A stretch of DNA of 64,000 bases from assembly GCA_008680965.1 (NCBI GenBank), contig NAKE01000001.1:62001-126000 (forward strand), in the 5' to 3' direction. This DNA comes from Collinsella aerofaciens. Its GTDB lineage: Bacteria > Actinomycetota > Coriobacteriia > Coriobacteriales > Coriobacteriaceae. A program made the translations under genes and the position numbers. Below the pieces are notes generated by a model that was not told the origin of the DNA, made no database searches, and saw only the letters and a list, made by a program, of their open reading frames with translations. This document shows, in pieces, positions 46,027-54,260 of the stretch (the first letter of the stretch is position 1; every line of letters starts with the position of its first letter).

Positions 46027-47871
46027 CTAGGCCTCCTTGGTCGTAGAAATAGAATCGGACGATACTTCGACAGGTCCGCCAAAAGTACGGGCAGCTGCGG
46101 CTCCACCGGCAAGCGGAGTCGCCATCTGGGCTTTTGTGCGTCGCGGTGCCGAAACAGGAAGTTCAAAGGCAAAGCCCATCGCAAGCAAAAACCACGTAAG
46201 CGTATAGGTTGCAACCAAAGCGGCAACAAGGCCGCCCATCACGGCGCGTTGGGAAAATACGCTACATGCAGTCACAACCAGTACCGGAACCTCGCAGGCA
46301 GAAAGCGCAAGCACACCCTGCAGGAACCCCGAGCGTCGATCGCGCGCAAGTGCCCCCGCGGCAACGCCGGCCATGCCTGGCAGCGCCAGCGCCAGTGCGG
46401 CAATAACACCCGGTAGCGACCCAGACCACACGAGCGATCCCAAAGTCGCCGTCACGCGAGCGCCCGACGCCAGCAGCGCGGCCGAAACCACGACCGCAGC
46501 CCAAACCACGCCACAGACGACCGCCGCGCCGACCATCAGCGCGCGACGAACCGCGCGGCCGGACGCATCCATGGGGCACGGCGTGAGCGGCTCGCCGCGG
46601 AGCGAACGACCGACATTTTGCGCATAGTGGTCACAAAACGCCGAGAGCGCCGCCTCGACCGCCGCCGGCTCGGGACGATCTTTTTGATGGCTGGACAGAC
46701 AGGCCATCACCACGTCGAACAGCTGGGCATCGACAAACGCCAGCGCATCGCGTAGCTCCTCGGAATCCGGCTCAAGCCCCAGCTGCTGGGCCTGCTCGGC
46801 CGCGGCGAGCGCCACATCGGGCTCGCGATGAAGCAGCTGCGTCAAATCACAACCGGGCGCATGGGCACCAATGGGATAGTCGGGCCGCGTGTCCATCTTG
46901 AGACGGTAGGGGCTCGCGATGTCGCGCGTCTTTTTGCGCGAACCCGAGGTGCCCGAAGCGCTCGGCGCGGCTTCGTATGGCGCGACGCCGGCAATGAGCT
47001 CGTAAACCGTGCTTGCCGCGGCATAGACGTCGATCGCCGGCGACATACGCAAAGCGCGCAGGTCGGGAATATCGTCGGTGAGCATCTCGGGCGGGGCGTA
47101 GGCAACCGTCGCGCGACGCAGCGTGGCATAGCGCTCCGTAAACGACGCCTTGCCGCCGGTACCGGCCACGGCCGACGCAGGCTCAAGCGCCAGCGACGAG
47201 CCAAAGTCGATCAGGCACAGGTCAAAGGTGCCCTCGGCAAGCTGCCGGTCAAGCGGTAGACGCGCCGTACGCACCATAATATTAGCGGGCGAGATATCGC
47301 GATGGACAAAGCCCTCGCCCACCAGGCTCATACGGCAGAGCAGATCGAACAGGTCGCGACCCAGACGCGCCGCCACAAGCGGCGACAGGCGTCCGGCATC
47401 ATCCACGGCAAGTCGCGAACGCAAGCGGGCAAGCGTCTCGCCCTCGACCCATTCCATGACAATTGCAGGCACACCGTCGACCTCGCCCCAGCCATAGAGA
47501 CGGGGAAAGCCCTTAAGGCCCGAAAGGGCACGATGGCATTCATATTCCTCGCGAAACGCCGCCTTGAACTTGGTGACCAGCGCCTCGTGGGCGACATCGT
47601 CATCAAATTCGTCGCGCGTTGGCAAGATGAGCTGCTTGAGCGCCACGGCCTCGCCCTGCGCGTTGACGGCACGCGTCACACGGCCGATACCACCACGGCG
47701 CATGGTGGCGTCATCGGCAAACAGCATCGTAAAACGGCGAAGGTAGGCGGGAAGCTCGTCCGTGCCCAGGGCGACGGCCGGCTCAAACCCGTCGACGCGC
47801 GCCAGGCGCAGGCCCACCATGGGATCACGGTTGAGCGACTGGGCTGCCGCAGAAGCGAGATCGTTCGTCAT
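46027..47871 (-). CDS. Transmembrane Ser/Thr protein kinase
   Basis: A 614-aa Hanks-type kinase. Catalytic domain about residues 55-330: RRGGIGRVTRAV glycine loop, VALKQL lysine, VHRDISPANIMV catalytic loop (Ser in place of the usual Lys), LIDFGSS metal site, VAYAPPEML activation end. A linker follows. Four C-terminal membrane helices (e.g. GAAVVCGVVWAAVVVSAALL, VIAALALALPGMAGVAAG, TYTLTWFLLAMGFAFEL) replace the single helix plus sensor of PknB. It overlaps the upstream membrane protein gene by four bases and precedes the FHA gene, forming a three-gene unit. Confidence 0.88.
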   Translation of the reverse strand: MTNDLASAAAQSLNRDPMVGLRLARVDGFEPAVALGTDELPAYLRRFTMLFADDATMRRGGIGRVTRAVNAQGEAVALKQLILPTRDEFDDDVAHEALVTKFKAAFREEYECHRALSGLKGFPRLYGWGEVDGVPAIVMEWVEGETLARLRSRLAVDDAGRLSPLVAARLGRDLFDLLCRMSLVGEGFVHRDISPANIMVRTARLPLDRQLAEGTFDLCLIDFGSSLALEPASAVAGTGGKASFTERYATLRRATVAYAPPEMLTDDIPDLRALRMSPAIDVYAAASTVYELIAGVAPYEAAPSASGTSGSRKKTRDIASPYRLKMDTRPDYPIGAHAPGCDLTQLLHREPDVALAAAEQAQQLGLEPDSEELRDALAFVDAQLFDVVMACLSSHQKDRPEPAAVEAALSAFCDHYAQNVGRSLRGEPLTPCPMDASGRAVRRALMVGAAVVCGVVWAAVVVSAALLASGARVTATLGSLVWSGSLPGVIAALALALPGMAGVAAGALARDRRSGFLQGVLALSACEVPVLVVTACSVFSQRAVMGGLVAALVATYTLTWFLLAMGFAFELPVSAPRRTKAQMATPLAGGAAAARTFGGPVEVSSDSISTTKEA

Positions 47872-48776
47872 AGGGCGATCGCCGCCAGGCTATTGTTGAA
47901 GTTGTTAAGCGCAATGTCATCATCGCCGTAATGCCCCACCCATTGGCACAGGTTGGTGTAGCAGCCCCATAGGTTGGCGTACTGCCGATACCACTTTGAG
48001 TGGGGAGAAAACGTTTGCCGGCCAAACTCGGCACGGATGACAAACATATCGTTGGCCAGGCTATCGCACGGCCCGGTATCGCCTGTTGCGTTATAGGTCG
48101 AGACCGCGCTATTGGCGCGGGCGACATAGTCATCGAGCATGTTGTATTTGGTCACGAGCCAATTGTGGATTCTCTCCTCCTCGGCAGCCGAGAGACCACC
48201 CGAGCCCGTGTCGCCGCCGGCACCGCCGTCCGTCGAGCCGCCACTCGAAGATCCACCGCCAGCGGCGGAACCCGAACCGGAACCGCCGTCCGAGCCCGCC
48301 GAACCGGTGCCAGAACTGGACCCGTCCGAGCCGCCGGGCTTACCCGCCTGCTGCGTATCCTGCTCCTTCTGCCGCTCCGCCTTGTTAACGACAGAAGCCA
48401 CGCTGTTATTGGAAAGCTTCGTAATGACCTTGGTGTTGGTGAGCACGATGGTCTTGCCGTTTGCCAGCGTGATCTCGTTGGACGCCCGCTCGCCCTTGTC
48501 CGCGGGATCGACGTCAAACACGGTGCGCCCGACCACGCTCGCCCACGCAAATCCAGTTGTCGTTCCCAAGTCGCTTTTGGTCTTGCGCCCAATATGCAGC
48601 TCGCGCGCAGCATGCGCCTGTACCATGGACGGCACCGTCATGCCATAAGCCGAAACACCGGCTATGACCAGTACGAGCGAGCAAGACAGCAGCACATACG
48701 CCCGAGGCGCCAGGCCCAGCCGGCGCCGCATGCGCACCGCGGCGCCATGCTTTGTCTGAGTGCCCCCGGGCCGCAT
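47868..48776 (-). CDS. Secreted or anchored protein with Gly/Ser linker
   Basis: A 302-aa protein I cannot assign. A basic start (GAAVRMRRRLG) precedes one hydrophobic helix (YVLLSCSLVLVIAGVSAYGM), so it is anchored with the rest outside. A first outer domain of about 110 residues contains VVGRTVFDVDPADKGERASN. A low-complexity linker rich in Gly/Ser follows (GGSDGSSSGTGSAGSDGG), then a C-terminal domain with several Trp/Tyr/Cys (KWYRQYANLWGCYTNLCQWV). GGAGGAG sets the ATG at 48776. It overlaps the kinase gene by four bases and may be its outside sensor or partner. Confidence 0.72.
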   Translation of the reverse strand: MRPGGTQTKHGAAVRMRRRLGLAPRAYVLLSCSLVLVIAGVSAYGMTVPSMVQAHAARELHIGRKTKSDLGTTTGFAWASVVGRTVFDVDPADKGERASNEITLANGKTIVLTNTKVITKLSNNSVASVVNKAERQKEQDTQQAGKPGGSDGSSSGTGSAGSDGGSGSGSAAGGGSSSGGSTDGGAGGDTGSGGLSAAEEERIHNWLVTKYNMLDDYVARANSAVSTYNATGDTGPCDSLANDMFVIRAEFGRQTFSPHSKWYRQYANLWGCYTNLCQWVGHYGDDDIALNNFNNSLAAIAL

Positions 48777-48798
48777 GCGTTCTCCTCCAACAAAAACA

Positions 48799-48816
48799 CG
48801 CCGCTTAAAAGCGGCG
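48799..48816 (-). terminator. Terminator after recR
   Basis: Perfect stem CGCCGCTT / AAGCGGCG followed on the minus strand by TGTTTTTGTTGG. The rest of the gap to recR (48817-49019) holds GTTGCGCAAC at 48861-48870 and TTTGTTGCACAACAAA at 48931-48946. Confidence 0.7.
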
Positions 48817-49019
48817 CATTCTTTCATATCCACATTTGAGTGTATCAGCGAACCAAAAAGGTTGCGCAACGAATGGGCAAATACGAGGTGCAAGTGGACC
48901 CATCCACGCGATAAGCGGATGAAAAGCAGGTTTGTTGCACAACAAATGCATGAACACGTGCCCAATTATGAGCGCCCCGTGCGGCAGGCCGACGGGACAT
49001 GCCGCGGAGCTGACGCCGC

Positions 49020-49616
49020 CTAGATCGCGCGGCGGGCCTCGATAGCGCGGCCGAGCGTGAGCTCGTCGGCATACTCCAGGTCGCCACCCACGGGCAGGCC
49101 GCTCGCCAGACGCGACACCTCGACGCCCAGTGGCTTAATGGTGCGAGCAAGGTAGCTCGCCGTGGTCTCGCCCTCGATATTGGGGTTGGTGGCGATAATG
49201 ACCTCGTGGATATCCTCATGGCCCAGGCGCGCCAGCAACTCGCGGATATGCAGCTGCTCGGGACCGATCTTGTCCATGGGGCTGATCACGCCGCCCAACA
49301 CATGGTAGAGGCCGTGGTAGCTGCCCGTGCGCTCAATCGCCTGGACATCGCGCGGCTCGCCCACCACGCAGATGCGGGTGGTATCGCGCATCGGGTCCTG
49401 GCAGATGGAGCACTCGTCGGCCGTGGCGTAGTTAAAGCAACGGCTGCAAAAGTGGACCTCTTGCTTGACGTCCAGGATGGCCTCGGCCAAGCGGCGGGCC
49501 TCCTCGGCATCGGCCTCGAGCAGGTAATAGGCGATGCGCTGGGCCGACTTGGGACCAATGCCCGGCAGACGACCCAGCTCATCGAGCAGTTTTTGCAGAC
49601 TGTGATTCGCACTCAT
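49020..49616 (-). CDS. recR: Recombination mediator RecR
   Basis: A 198-aa protein of the RecFOR pathway that loads RecA at gaps. Helix-hairpin-helix RLPGIGPKSAQRIAYYLL, four-Cys zinc finger CSRCFNYATADECSIC, Toprim domain ICVVGEPRDVQAIERTG and the C-terminal ASGLPVGGDLEYADELTLGRAIEAR. Full length. It follows ybaB by 12 bases in the conserved dnaX-ybaB-recR order. Confidence 0.97.
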   Translation of the reverse strand: MSANHSLQKLLDELGRLPGIGPKSAQRIAYYLLEADAEEARRLAEAILDVKQEVHFCSRCFNYATADECSICQDPMRDTTRICVVGEPRDVQAIERTGSYHGLYHVLGGVISPMDKIGPEQLHIRELLARLGHEDIHEVIIATNPNIEGETTASYLARTIKPLGVEVSRLASGLPVGGDLEYADELTLGRAIEARRAI

Positions 49617-49628
49617 TATATGCGTGTC

Positions 49629-49949
49629 TTAGAACGGCATGCCCGGGATGTTGAGGCCGCCGGTGATGGCGCCCATCTGCTTGTTGGCGAGCTCGTTGAC
49701 GCCGCGGACGGCCTCGTTGACGGCAGCCATGATCATGTCCTGCAGCATATCGACGTCCTCGGGATCGAGCGCATCAGGGTCGATGGTGAGGTTGACGAGC
49801 TCCATCTCGCCGTTAACGGTCACCTTGACCATGCCGCCGCCGGCAGAGGCATCGACGGTCTGGGACTTGAGGTTTTCCTGCGCGGCGGCAAGCTGCTCCT
49901 GCATCTTGCGGGCCTGCTTCATCATCTGCTGCATGTTCATACCGGCCAT
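49629..49949 (-). CDS. YbaB/EbfC nucleoid-associated protein
   Basis: A 106-aa dimeric DNA-binding protein. Family pattern: NMQQMMKQARKMQEQLAAAQ helix, then GGGMVKVTVNGEMELVNLTIDP strands and the C-terminal helix LQDMIMAAVNEAVRGVNELA. Usually lies directly after dnaX; here a foreign plus-strand gene stands between. Possible minus-strand TACGAT at about 50026 as its promoter. Confidence 0.95.
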   Translation of the reverse strand: MAGMNMQQMMKQARKMQEQLAAAQENLKSQTVDASAGGGMVKVTVNGEMELVNLTIDPDALDPEDVDMLQDMIMAAVNEAVRGVNELANKQMGAITGGLNIPGMPF

Positions 49950-50289
49950 GATGGCTCCTTTACGTGCGGCCGCGCGACGAGCTGCAAAGGCAGCCGGGAC
50001 GCGGCGGGACTTTCAAACGCAAAAATCGTACCACGGCGCGGGGCAAGCGAGCGGGGCGGACACGCTACCCCAGTCGATATACATGTCCTGGAGTGCAAGC
50101 CGCGCCCAAAGATTATGCAAAGTTGAATAATTCGCATCTACATAATATCGAAAGCTAAATCTTGTAGAGCCGGAACCCGGCATTTGCTGCATCCAGCTAG
50201 ATAGCAAAATGCTAAACCGCCGCTCGAGGTGGCGCTCATGACGGCATGGTAAAATTTGATTGTCAAAGATAGCAATTTGGAGGTGCCCC
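49950..50289. promoter_or_regulatory. Divergent gap between ybaB and the 157-aa gene
   Basis: 340 bases without a gene. The right half (50110-50289) is AT-rich compared with neighbours and has TAAAAT (about 50251) that could serve the plus-strand gene. GGAGGTG stands just before its start codon. I see no structured RNA here, including no SRP RNA, which is near dnaX in some genomes. Confidence 0.4.
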
Positions 50290-50763
50290 ATGAATGCCCC
50301 CGACGCGCTCCAAAACATCCGCTCAAAACACCCCGTTGCATATGTGGTTCTCTATCTCTTTGTCGGCTGGGCACTGCTGGTTGTCATCACCCATGCCATA
50401 GCCTTTGGAGCAGAACTACTGATAGCCAGCTCGGACCAGCCCGTCGTCAAATGGGAAGCGACCGATGAGTGCACCGACGGAACCCGAACCATTTACTACA
50501 ACAGCCCGTCCCTCTACCAAGAGTTCAAGGTCAAGATAAAGGACTCCAAGATTGTCGATGCCGAACTGGGCTCTTTATTTACAATCGGAGCAACCGTCAA
50601 CGCCGAGCAAGTCGAATACACGGACAGCCATGCGACATATCGTATCGACCTCAGCATCCTAGGCCGACCGTCACGCGCCTGTCTGCTCGAATGCGATATA
50701 CGCGGCACCACACTACACATGTCCGAAATACAGATGCGCCCGGACAAAGAGATCTCTTCTTGA
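50290..50763 (+). CDS. Unknown small membrane-anchored protein
   Basis: A 157-aa protein without recognised family. Residues about 12-40 form a membrane helix (AYVVLYLFVGWALLVVITHAIAFGAELL). The rest, from SDQPVVKWEATDE to the C-terminus, looks like a small extracytoplasmic beta-rich domain (TIYYNSPSLYQEFKVKIKDS). Less GC-rich than its neighbours. It is convergent with dnaX (21-base gap) and interrupts the usual dnaX-ybaB neighbourhood, so it was probably inserted. ATG at 50290 is set by GGAGGTG. Confidence 0.7.
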   Translation: MNAPDALQNIRSKHPVAYVVLYLFVGWALLVVITHAIAFGAELLIASSDQPVVKWEATDECTDGTRTIYYNSPSLYQEFKVKIKDSKIVDAELGSLFTIGATVNAEQVEYTDSHATYRIDLSILGRPSRACLLECDIRGTTLHMSEIQMRPDKEISS

Positions 50764-50784
50764 GCAGCGTACCCGCCCGCACAG

Positions 50785-53280
50785 TTACTCCACCGGTTTG
50801 AAGATGGTGGCCTGTCCAAAGACGTTGCGGATGAGGGCCTTGGCCTCATCCTCGGTCTGCGGGATGCTCGGGGCTGCGCCCTGGTGGCCGAAGGGACTGC
50901 CGGCGCCGGGGTTGGACTCCCAAGGGGCAGCGGGGGCGTCATCGCTTGTGGGAGCGGACGTCGCAGCTGCGGGAGCCGCGGCTGAAGCGGCAGGGCTGGG
51001 CGCAGGCACCGCGGCAGGCACGTCGAACGGAGGAAGATCCTCCCCGCTCGTATCGCCGGCGAAGCCGCCGACCATGGCGTCGTCGTAGGGCACCTGCTCG
51101 GATTCCCACGACGCAGCCTGCGCAGACGGCTGAGTCTTGGAAGCGGACGCGCGCTCGGGCGCTCGGGGCGCGGGTTCGGTCGGGAGCTTACCCGTAGCGG
51201 GGGCGCCGGCGGGGTTGTCGGAGCGCAGCCAGGGGGCCTTGGCCAGGTCGGATGACTCGGGCGCAGGCGCGGCAGCGGGCTTGGGCGCGGGGACCGGAGC
51301 AGCCGGTTTGGGCGCAGCGGGTTCAGGCGCCGACGGGGTCGGTGCCGCTACCGGCGCTGCCTTTGGTTGCGTCGCGCTGGCGTTCGAGGATGCAGGGGCC
51401 GCCGAGGACACGGGTTGCGGGTCCGCAGATGCCGCAGCCCGTGCAGATGGAGAATGCTCCTCATGTTGAGGAGCCGGCGTGCCACCCCCATCCAAGACAT
51501 AGTCGACGGTGCGACGACCGAAAACCGCACTGACTGTCGGCAAAAACACCGCCTGTGTATCAGCACGCCCGAGCATCTTGATAGCAAATGCCGTAGGGAA
51601 CGAGACCGTGAGCTTAGAACCATCGTCTGCCGTAGCGCGAGCGTTCAACAGGAGAGCCGCATAAGAAGGTTGTTGGGCCTTGACGCGCTCGACGACCTCG
51701 GCCCATTTGCGCTGGAGCTCGCCGGCATCCTCAACCGCGGGGGTCTCGGCGGCGCCGGCGGCAGCAACCTGGGCGGCGTTGTTGAGCTGGGGCTTAGGTG
51801 CCGGAGCGGCGGCAGGCGCGGGAGCCGCAACGGGCTGAGACATCGGAGCCGATGCAGGCTGAGATGTCAGCGCGGCAGGCTTGGGGGTCGGCGCGGGCGC
51901 AGGCTGGGTCGCCGGAGCGGCAGTGCCTCGGTCCCAGGGCATGCCGCCCTGGCGCGCAGACGCGGCGGCGGGCACGGCAGATGCCACAGGAGCGGCAGCT
52001 CGGGCACCCGAGATCAGTGTCGGCTGTTGCATCGCCGCAGGTGCAGCCGCGACAACCGCAGGCGCGGCACCTGCAGCAGCCACGCTCGCCGGCACCGCGG
52101 CGTTGGCGACCATGACCTCCAAGCGCGCCACGCGCTCGGCCAGGGCCTCAATGGTCAGATCGGCCTCGGGACGTGCCAGGCGCGTGCAGGCGATCTCGAG
52201 CACCAGGCGCACGTCACTCGCGCCCCTCATCTCCAGCGCGGCATCGTCGAGCACCGTCAGCACGCGAGCCAGACGGTCGGCCGGATGCTCGCCAAAGGCA
52301 GCAGCCTCGGCAGCAAGCGCCTCGGCCTGCTCGGCCCCGCCCTCAAACAGCTCGGCACGGGCACCGGCAACGCAGGCCACATACACGTCACGCACATGCG
52401 CCACCAGGTCGCGCGTCAGCTCAAGCAGGTCATTGCCCTCCTCGACCTGTGCGCGAATGAGCCCATAGAGCTCAGCAATATCACGCTCGGCGATGGCGCG
52501 CGCAAACTCGCCCAGAATCTGGTCCGAAACTTCGCCCAAAAGCGAGCGGGCATCGTCCGCGTGCACGGTACCGTTGCCGAAGACGCTCAGCTGCTCCAGC
52601 GTGGAGAGCGCGTCGCGCATGCCGCCCTTGGCATGACGCGCCACGATAGCCAGCGCCTCGTCGTCGTAATCGAAGCCCTCCTGCTCGCACACGTAGGACA
52701 GGCGATGCTCAATATCCTCGTTGCCGATGCGATGAAAATCGAAGCGCTGGCAGCGCGAGAGGATGGTCTCCAAAATCTTTTGCGGGTCGGTGGTGCACAG
52801 CACAAAGATCACGTGCGCCGGCGGCTCCTCGAGCGTCTTGAGCAGCGCGTTGAACGCCGCCGTCGTGAGCATGTGAACCTCGTCGATGATATAGATCTTG
52901 TACTTGCCGCGCACCGGGGCAAAGTTGACGGAGTTGATGATCTCCTCGCGCACATTGTCCACGCCCGTGCGGCTTGCGGCATCGAGCTCGTAGACATCGG
53001 GGTGGTTGCCCTCGGCGATGAGCTCGCACTCCTCACAGGTGCCGTCGGGCATGCAGCCGCTTGCACCCTCGGCGCGCGCCGCCTCGACGTTGCGACACAG
53101 TAGCGCCTTGGCCAGAATGCGCGCCATGGTGGTCTTGCCCGTGCCGCGCGGTCCGCAGAACAGGTACGCGTGGGACAGACGCCCCTCGGTGATGGCGTGC
53201 TCGAGCGTCGAGACGATATGCTGCTGGCCCACCACGGAGTCGAAGGTGAGCGGGCGATACTTTCGGTACAACGATTCCAT
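50785..53280 (-). CDS. dnaX: DNA polymerase III subunits gamma/tau
   Basis: An 831-aa clamp-loader ATPase. It starts MESLYRKYRPLTFDSVVGQQ. Walker A CGPRGTGKTTMA, zinc Cys in LLCRNVEAARAEG...CMPDGTCEEC, Walker B IYIIDEVHML, and SRC motif LSRCQRFDF. Domain III runs to about residue 370. A very long Ala/Pro-rich linker follows, and a tau-like C-terminal part ending QTEDEAKALIRNVFGQATIF. No A-rich slippery site is visible, so a frameshift-made gamma form is unlikely. ATG at 53280 with GGGGGAG decides the start. A longer open frame upstream is spurious. Confidence 0.95.
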   Translation of the reverse strand: MESLYRKYRPLTFDSVVGQQHIVSTLEHAITEGRLSHAYLFCGPRGTGKTTMARILAKALLCRNVEAARAEGASGCMPDGTCEECELIAEGNHPDVYELDAASRTGVDNVREEIINSVNFAPVRGKYKIYIIDEVHMLTTAAFNALLKTLEEPPAHVIFVLCTTDPQKILETILSRCQRFDFHRIGNEDIEHRLSYVCEQEGFDYDDEALAIVARHAKGGMRDALSTLEQLSVFGNGTVHADDARSLLGEVSDQILGEFARAIAERDIAELYGLIRAQVEEGNDLLELTRDLVAHVRDVYVACVAGARAELFEGGAEQAEALAAEAAAFGEHPADRLARVLTVLDDAALEMRGASDVRLVLEIACTRLARPEADLTIEALAERVARLEVMVANAAVPASVAAAGAAPAVVAAAPAAMQQPTLISGARAAAPVASAVPAAASARQGGMPWDRGTAAPATQPAPAPTPKPAALTSQPASAPMSQPVAAPAPAAAPAPKPQLNNAAQVAAAGAAETPAVEDAGELQRKWAEVVERVKAQQPSYAALLLNARATADDGSKLTVSFPTAFAIKMLGRADTQAVFLPTVSAVFGRRTVDYVLDGGGTPAPQHEEHSPSARAAASADPQPVSSAAPASSNASATQPKAAPVAAPTPSAPEPAAPKPAAPVPAPKPAAAPAPESSDLAKAPWLRSDNPAGAPATGKLPTEPAPRAPERASASKTQPSAQAASWESEQVPYDDAMVGGFAGDTSGEDLPPFDVPAAVPAPSPAASAAAPAAATSAPTSDDAPAAPWESNPGAGSPFGHQGAAPSIPQTEDEAKALIRNVFGQATIFKPVE

Positions 53281-53395
53281 GGGTGCTCCCCCGGGTATAC
53301 TGAGTCTTGTTGCCGCGACGGCCATGCGGTCGCACGGCATACTGCATTCATAATAACCCGTACGGCGAGCCCGCCGCGATAGGAGTCCAAAGAGC

Positions 53396-54112
53396 ATGGC
53401 AGACGCAGAGAGTAACCTCGTTCCCTCCGAAGCAGCCGACCAGGTCGAGGTCGCGCTCGAGGAGCAGGCCGCAGCCGACGACGGCATCCTGTACCTCAAC
53501 GAGTACCAGTACGAAAACGACCTGGTCACCGACTTCGCCCGCCTGGTCGCCTCGCCCAGGCGTCGCGGCTCGCTGTATGTCGCCGCCGCGATTGCCGCGC
53601 TCATCGGCATCGGCATGCTGGTGGCCGGCGGCAACTGGATCAAGTTTGGCGTCGTCCTGATCGTATTCGGCGCCTTTTTGGCCTGGTGGAGCAAAAACCT
53701 GCACCACACCCTCGCCCGCGACTTTATCGACGCCGTCGAGGCCGACGAGTCCATGGGTGGCCGCTATCGCCGCGTCGCCGCCAACGAGGACGGCCTGATG
53801 GTTTGGGGCAAGAGCGGCAAGTCGCAGTTCTTCCCGTTTGAGAAGCTCGACCACGTACTCGACGGCGAGCGCATCTTTGTGGCCATGTTCGCCGACCAGG
53901 GCGTGACGATCCCTAAGGGCACCTTTGTCCGCGGCGATGCCGAGCAGTTCGGCCCCTTCCTTAAGGCGCGCATCAACAAAAAACTCCGCATCGAGACCAA
54001 GAAGAAGAAAATGAAGGCCGAGAAGGCCGCCGCCGAGGCCAAGCAGGGCGACAAGCCCCAGGAGACCAAGGGCAAGCAGCGCAAGCAGAAGAAGAACAGG
54101 AAGAAGCGCTAA
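53396..54112 (+). CDS. Unknown membrane protein, YcxB-like
   Basis: A 238-aa protein. An acidic N-terminus (about 60 residues) is followed by two membrane helices (LYVAAAIAALIGIGMLVAG and IKFGVVLIVFGAFLAWW). A cytoplasmic domain then has RRVAANEDGLMVWGKSGKSQFFPFEKLDHVLDGERIFVAMF, similar in pattern to YcxB-like proteins (membrane-attached beta domain). A very basic Lys-rich tail ends it. Divergent from dnaX. AGGAG stands ten bases before ATG. Function unknown. Confidence 0.65.
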   Translation: MADAESNLVPSEAADQVEVALEEQAAADDGILYLNEYQYENDLVTDFARLVASPRRRGSLYVAAAIAALIGIGMLVAGGNWIKFGVVLIVFGAFLAWWSKNLHHTLARDFIDAVEADESMGGRYRRVAANEDGLMVWGKSGKSQFFPFEKLDHVLDGERIFVAMFADQGVTIPKGTFVRGDAEQFGPFLKARINKKLRIETKKKKMKAEKAAAEAKQGDKPQETKGKQRKQKKNRKKR

Positions 54113-54149
54113 GCCAGCCGCGGGACACAAACCCCAGACGGAGCTTAAA

Positions 54150-54180
54150 TTGAATGTCGCCCACCTGCGCGTGCTACACT
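54150..54180 (+). promoter_or_regulatory. Possible promoter of the kinase / cell-wall operon
   Basis: TTGAAT (54150-54155) and TACACT (54175-54180) with 19-base spacing, 80 bases before the first start codon. Spacing is longer than ideal, so this is tentative. Confidence 0.3.
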
Positions 54181-54260
54181 AGCAGCATCTATGCCACCGC
54201 GAACGGCTCGGCTCCGCGCCCGCCGCTCGCAAACGAACTTTAAACGCACGAGGGTTGGCC

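Noticed and set aside
53281..53395. SRP (4.5S) RNA gene next to dnaX
   Set aside because: The conserved GGAAGCAGCC-type loop and the long helix are not present in this 115-base gap.
50785..53754. A longer dnaX protein starting near 53754
   Set aside because: The first 158 residues are low in complexity, overlap the opposite-strand gene at 53396, and the canonical DnaX start MESLYRKYRP with a ribosome site is at 53280.
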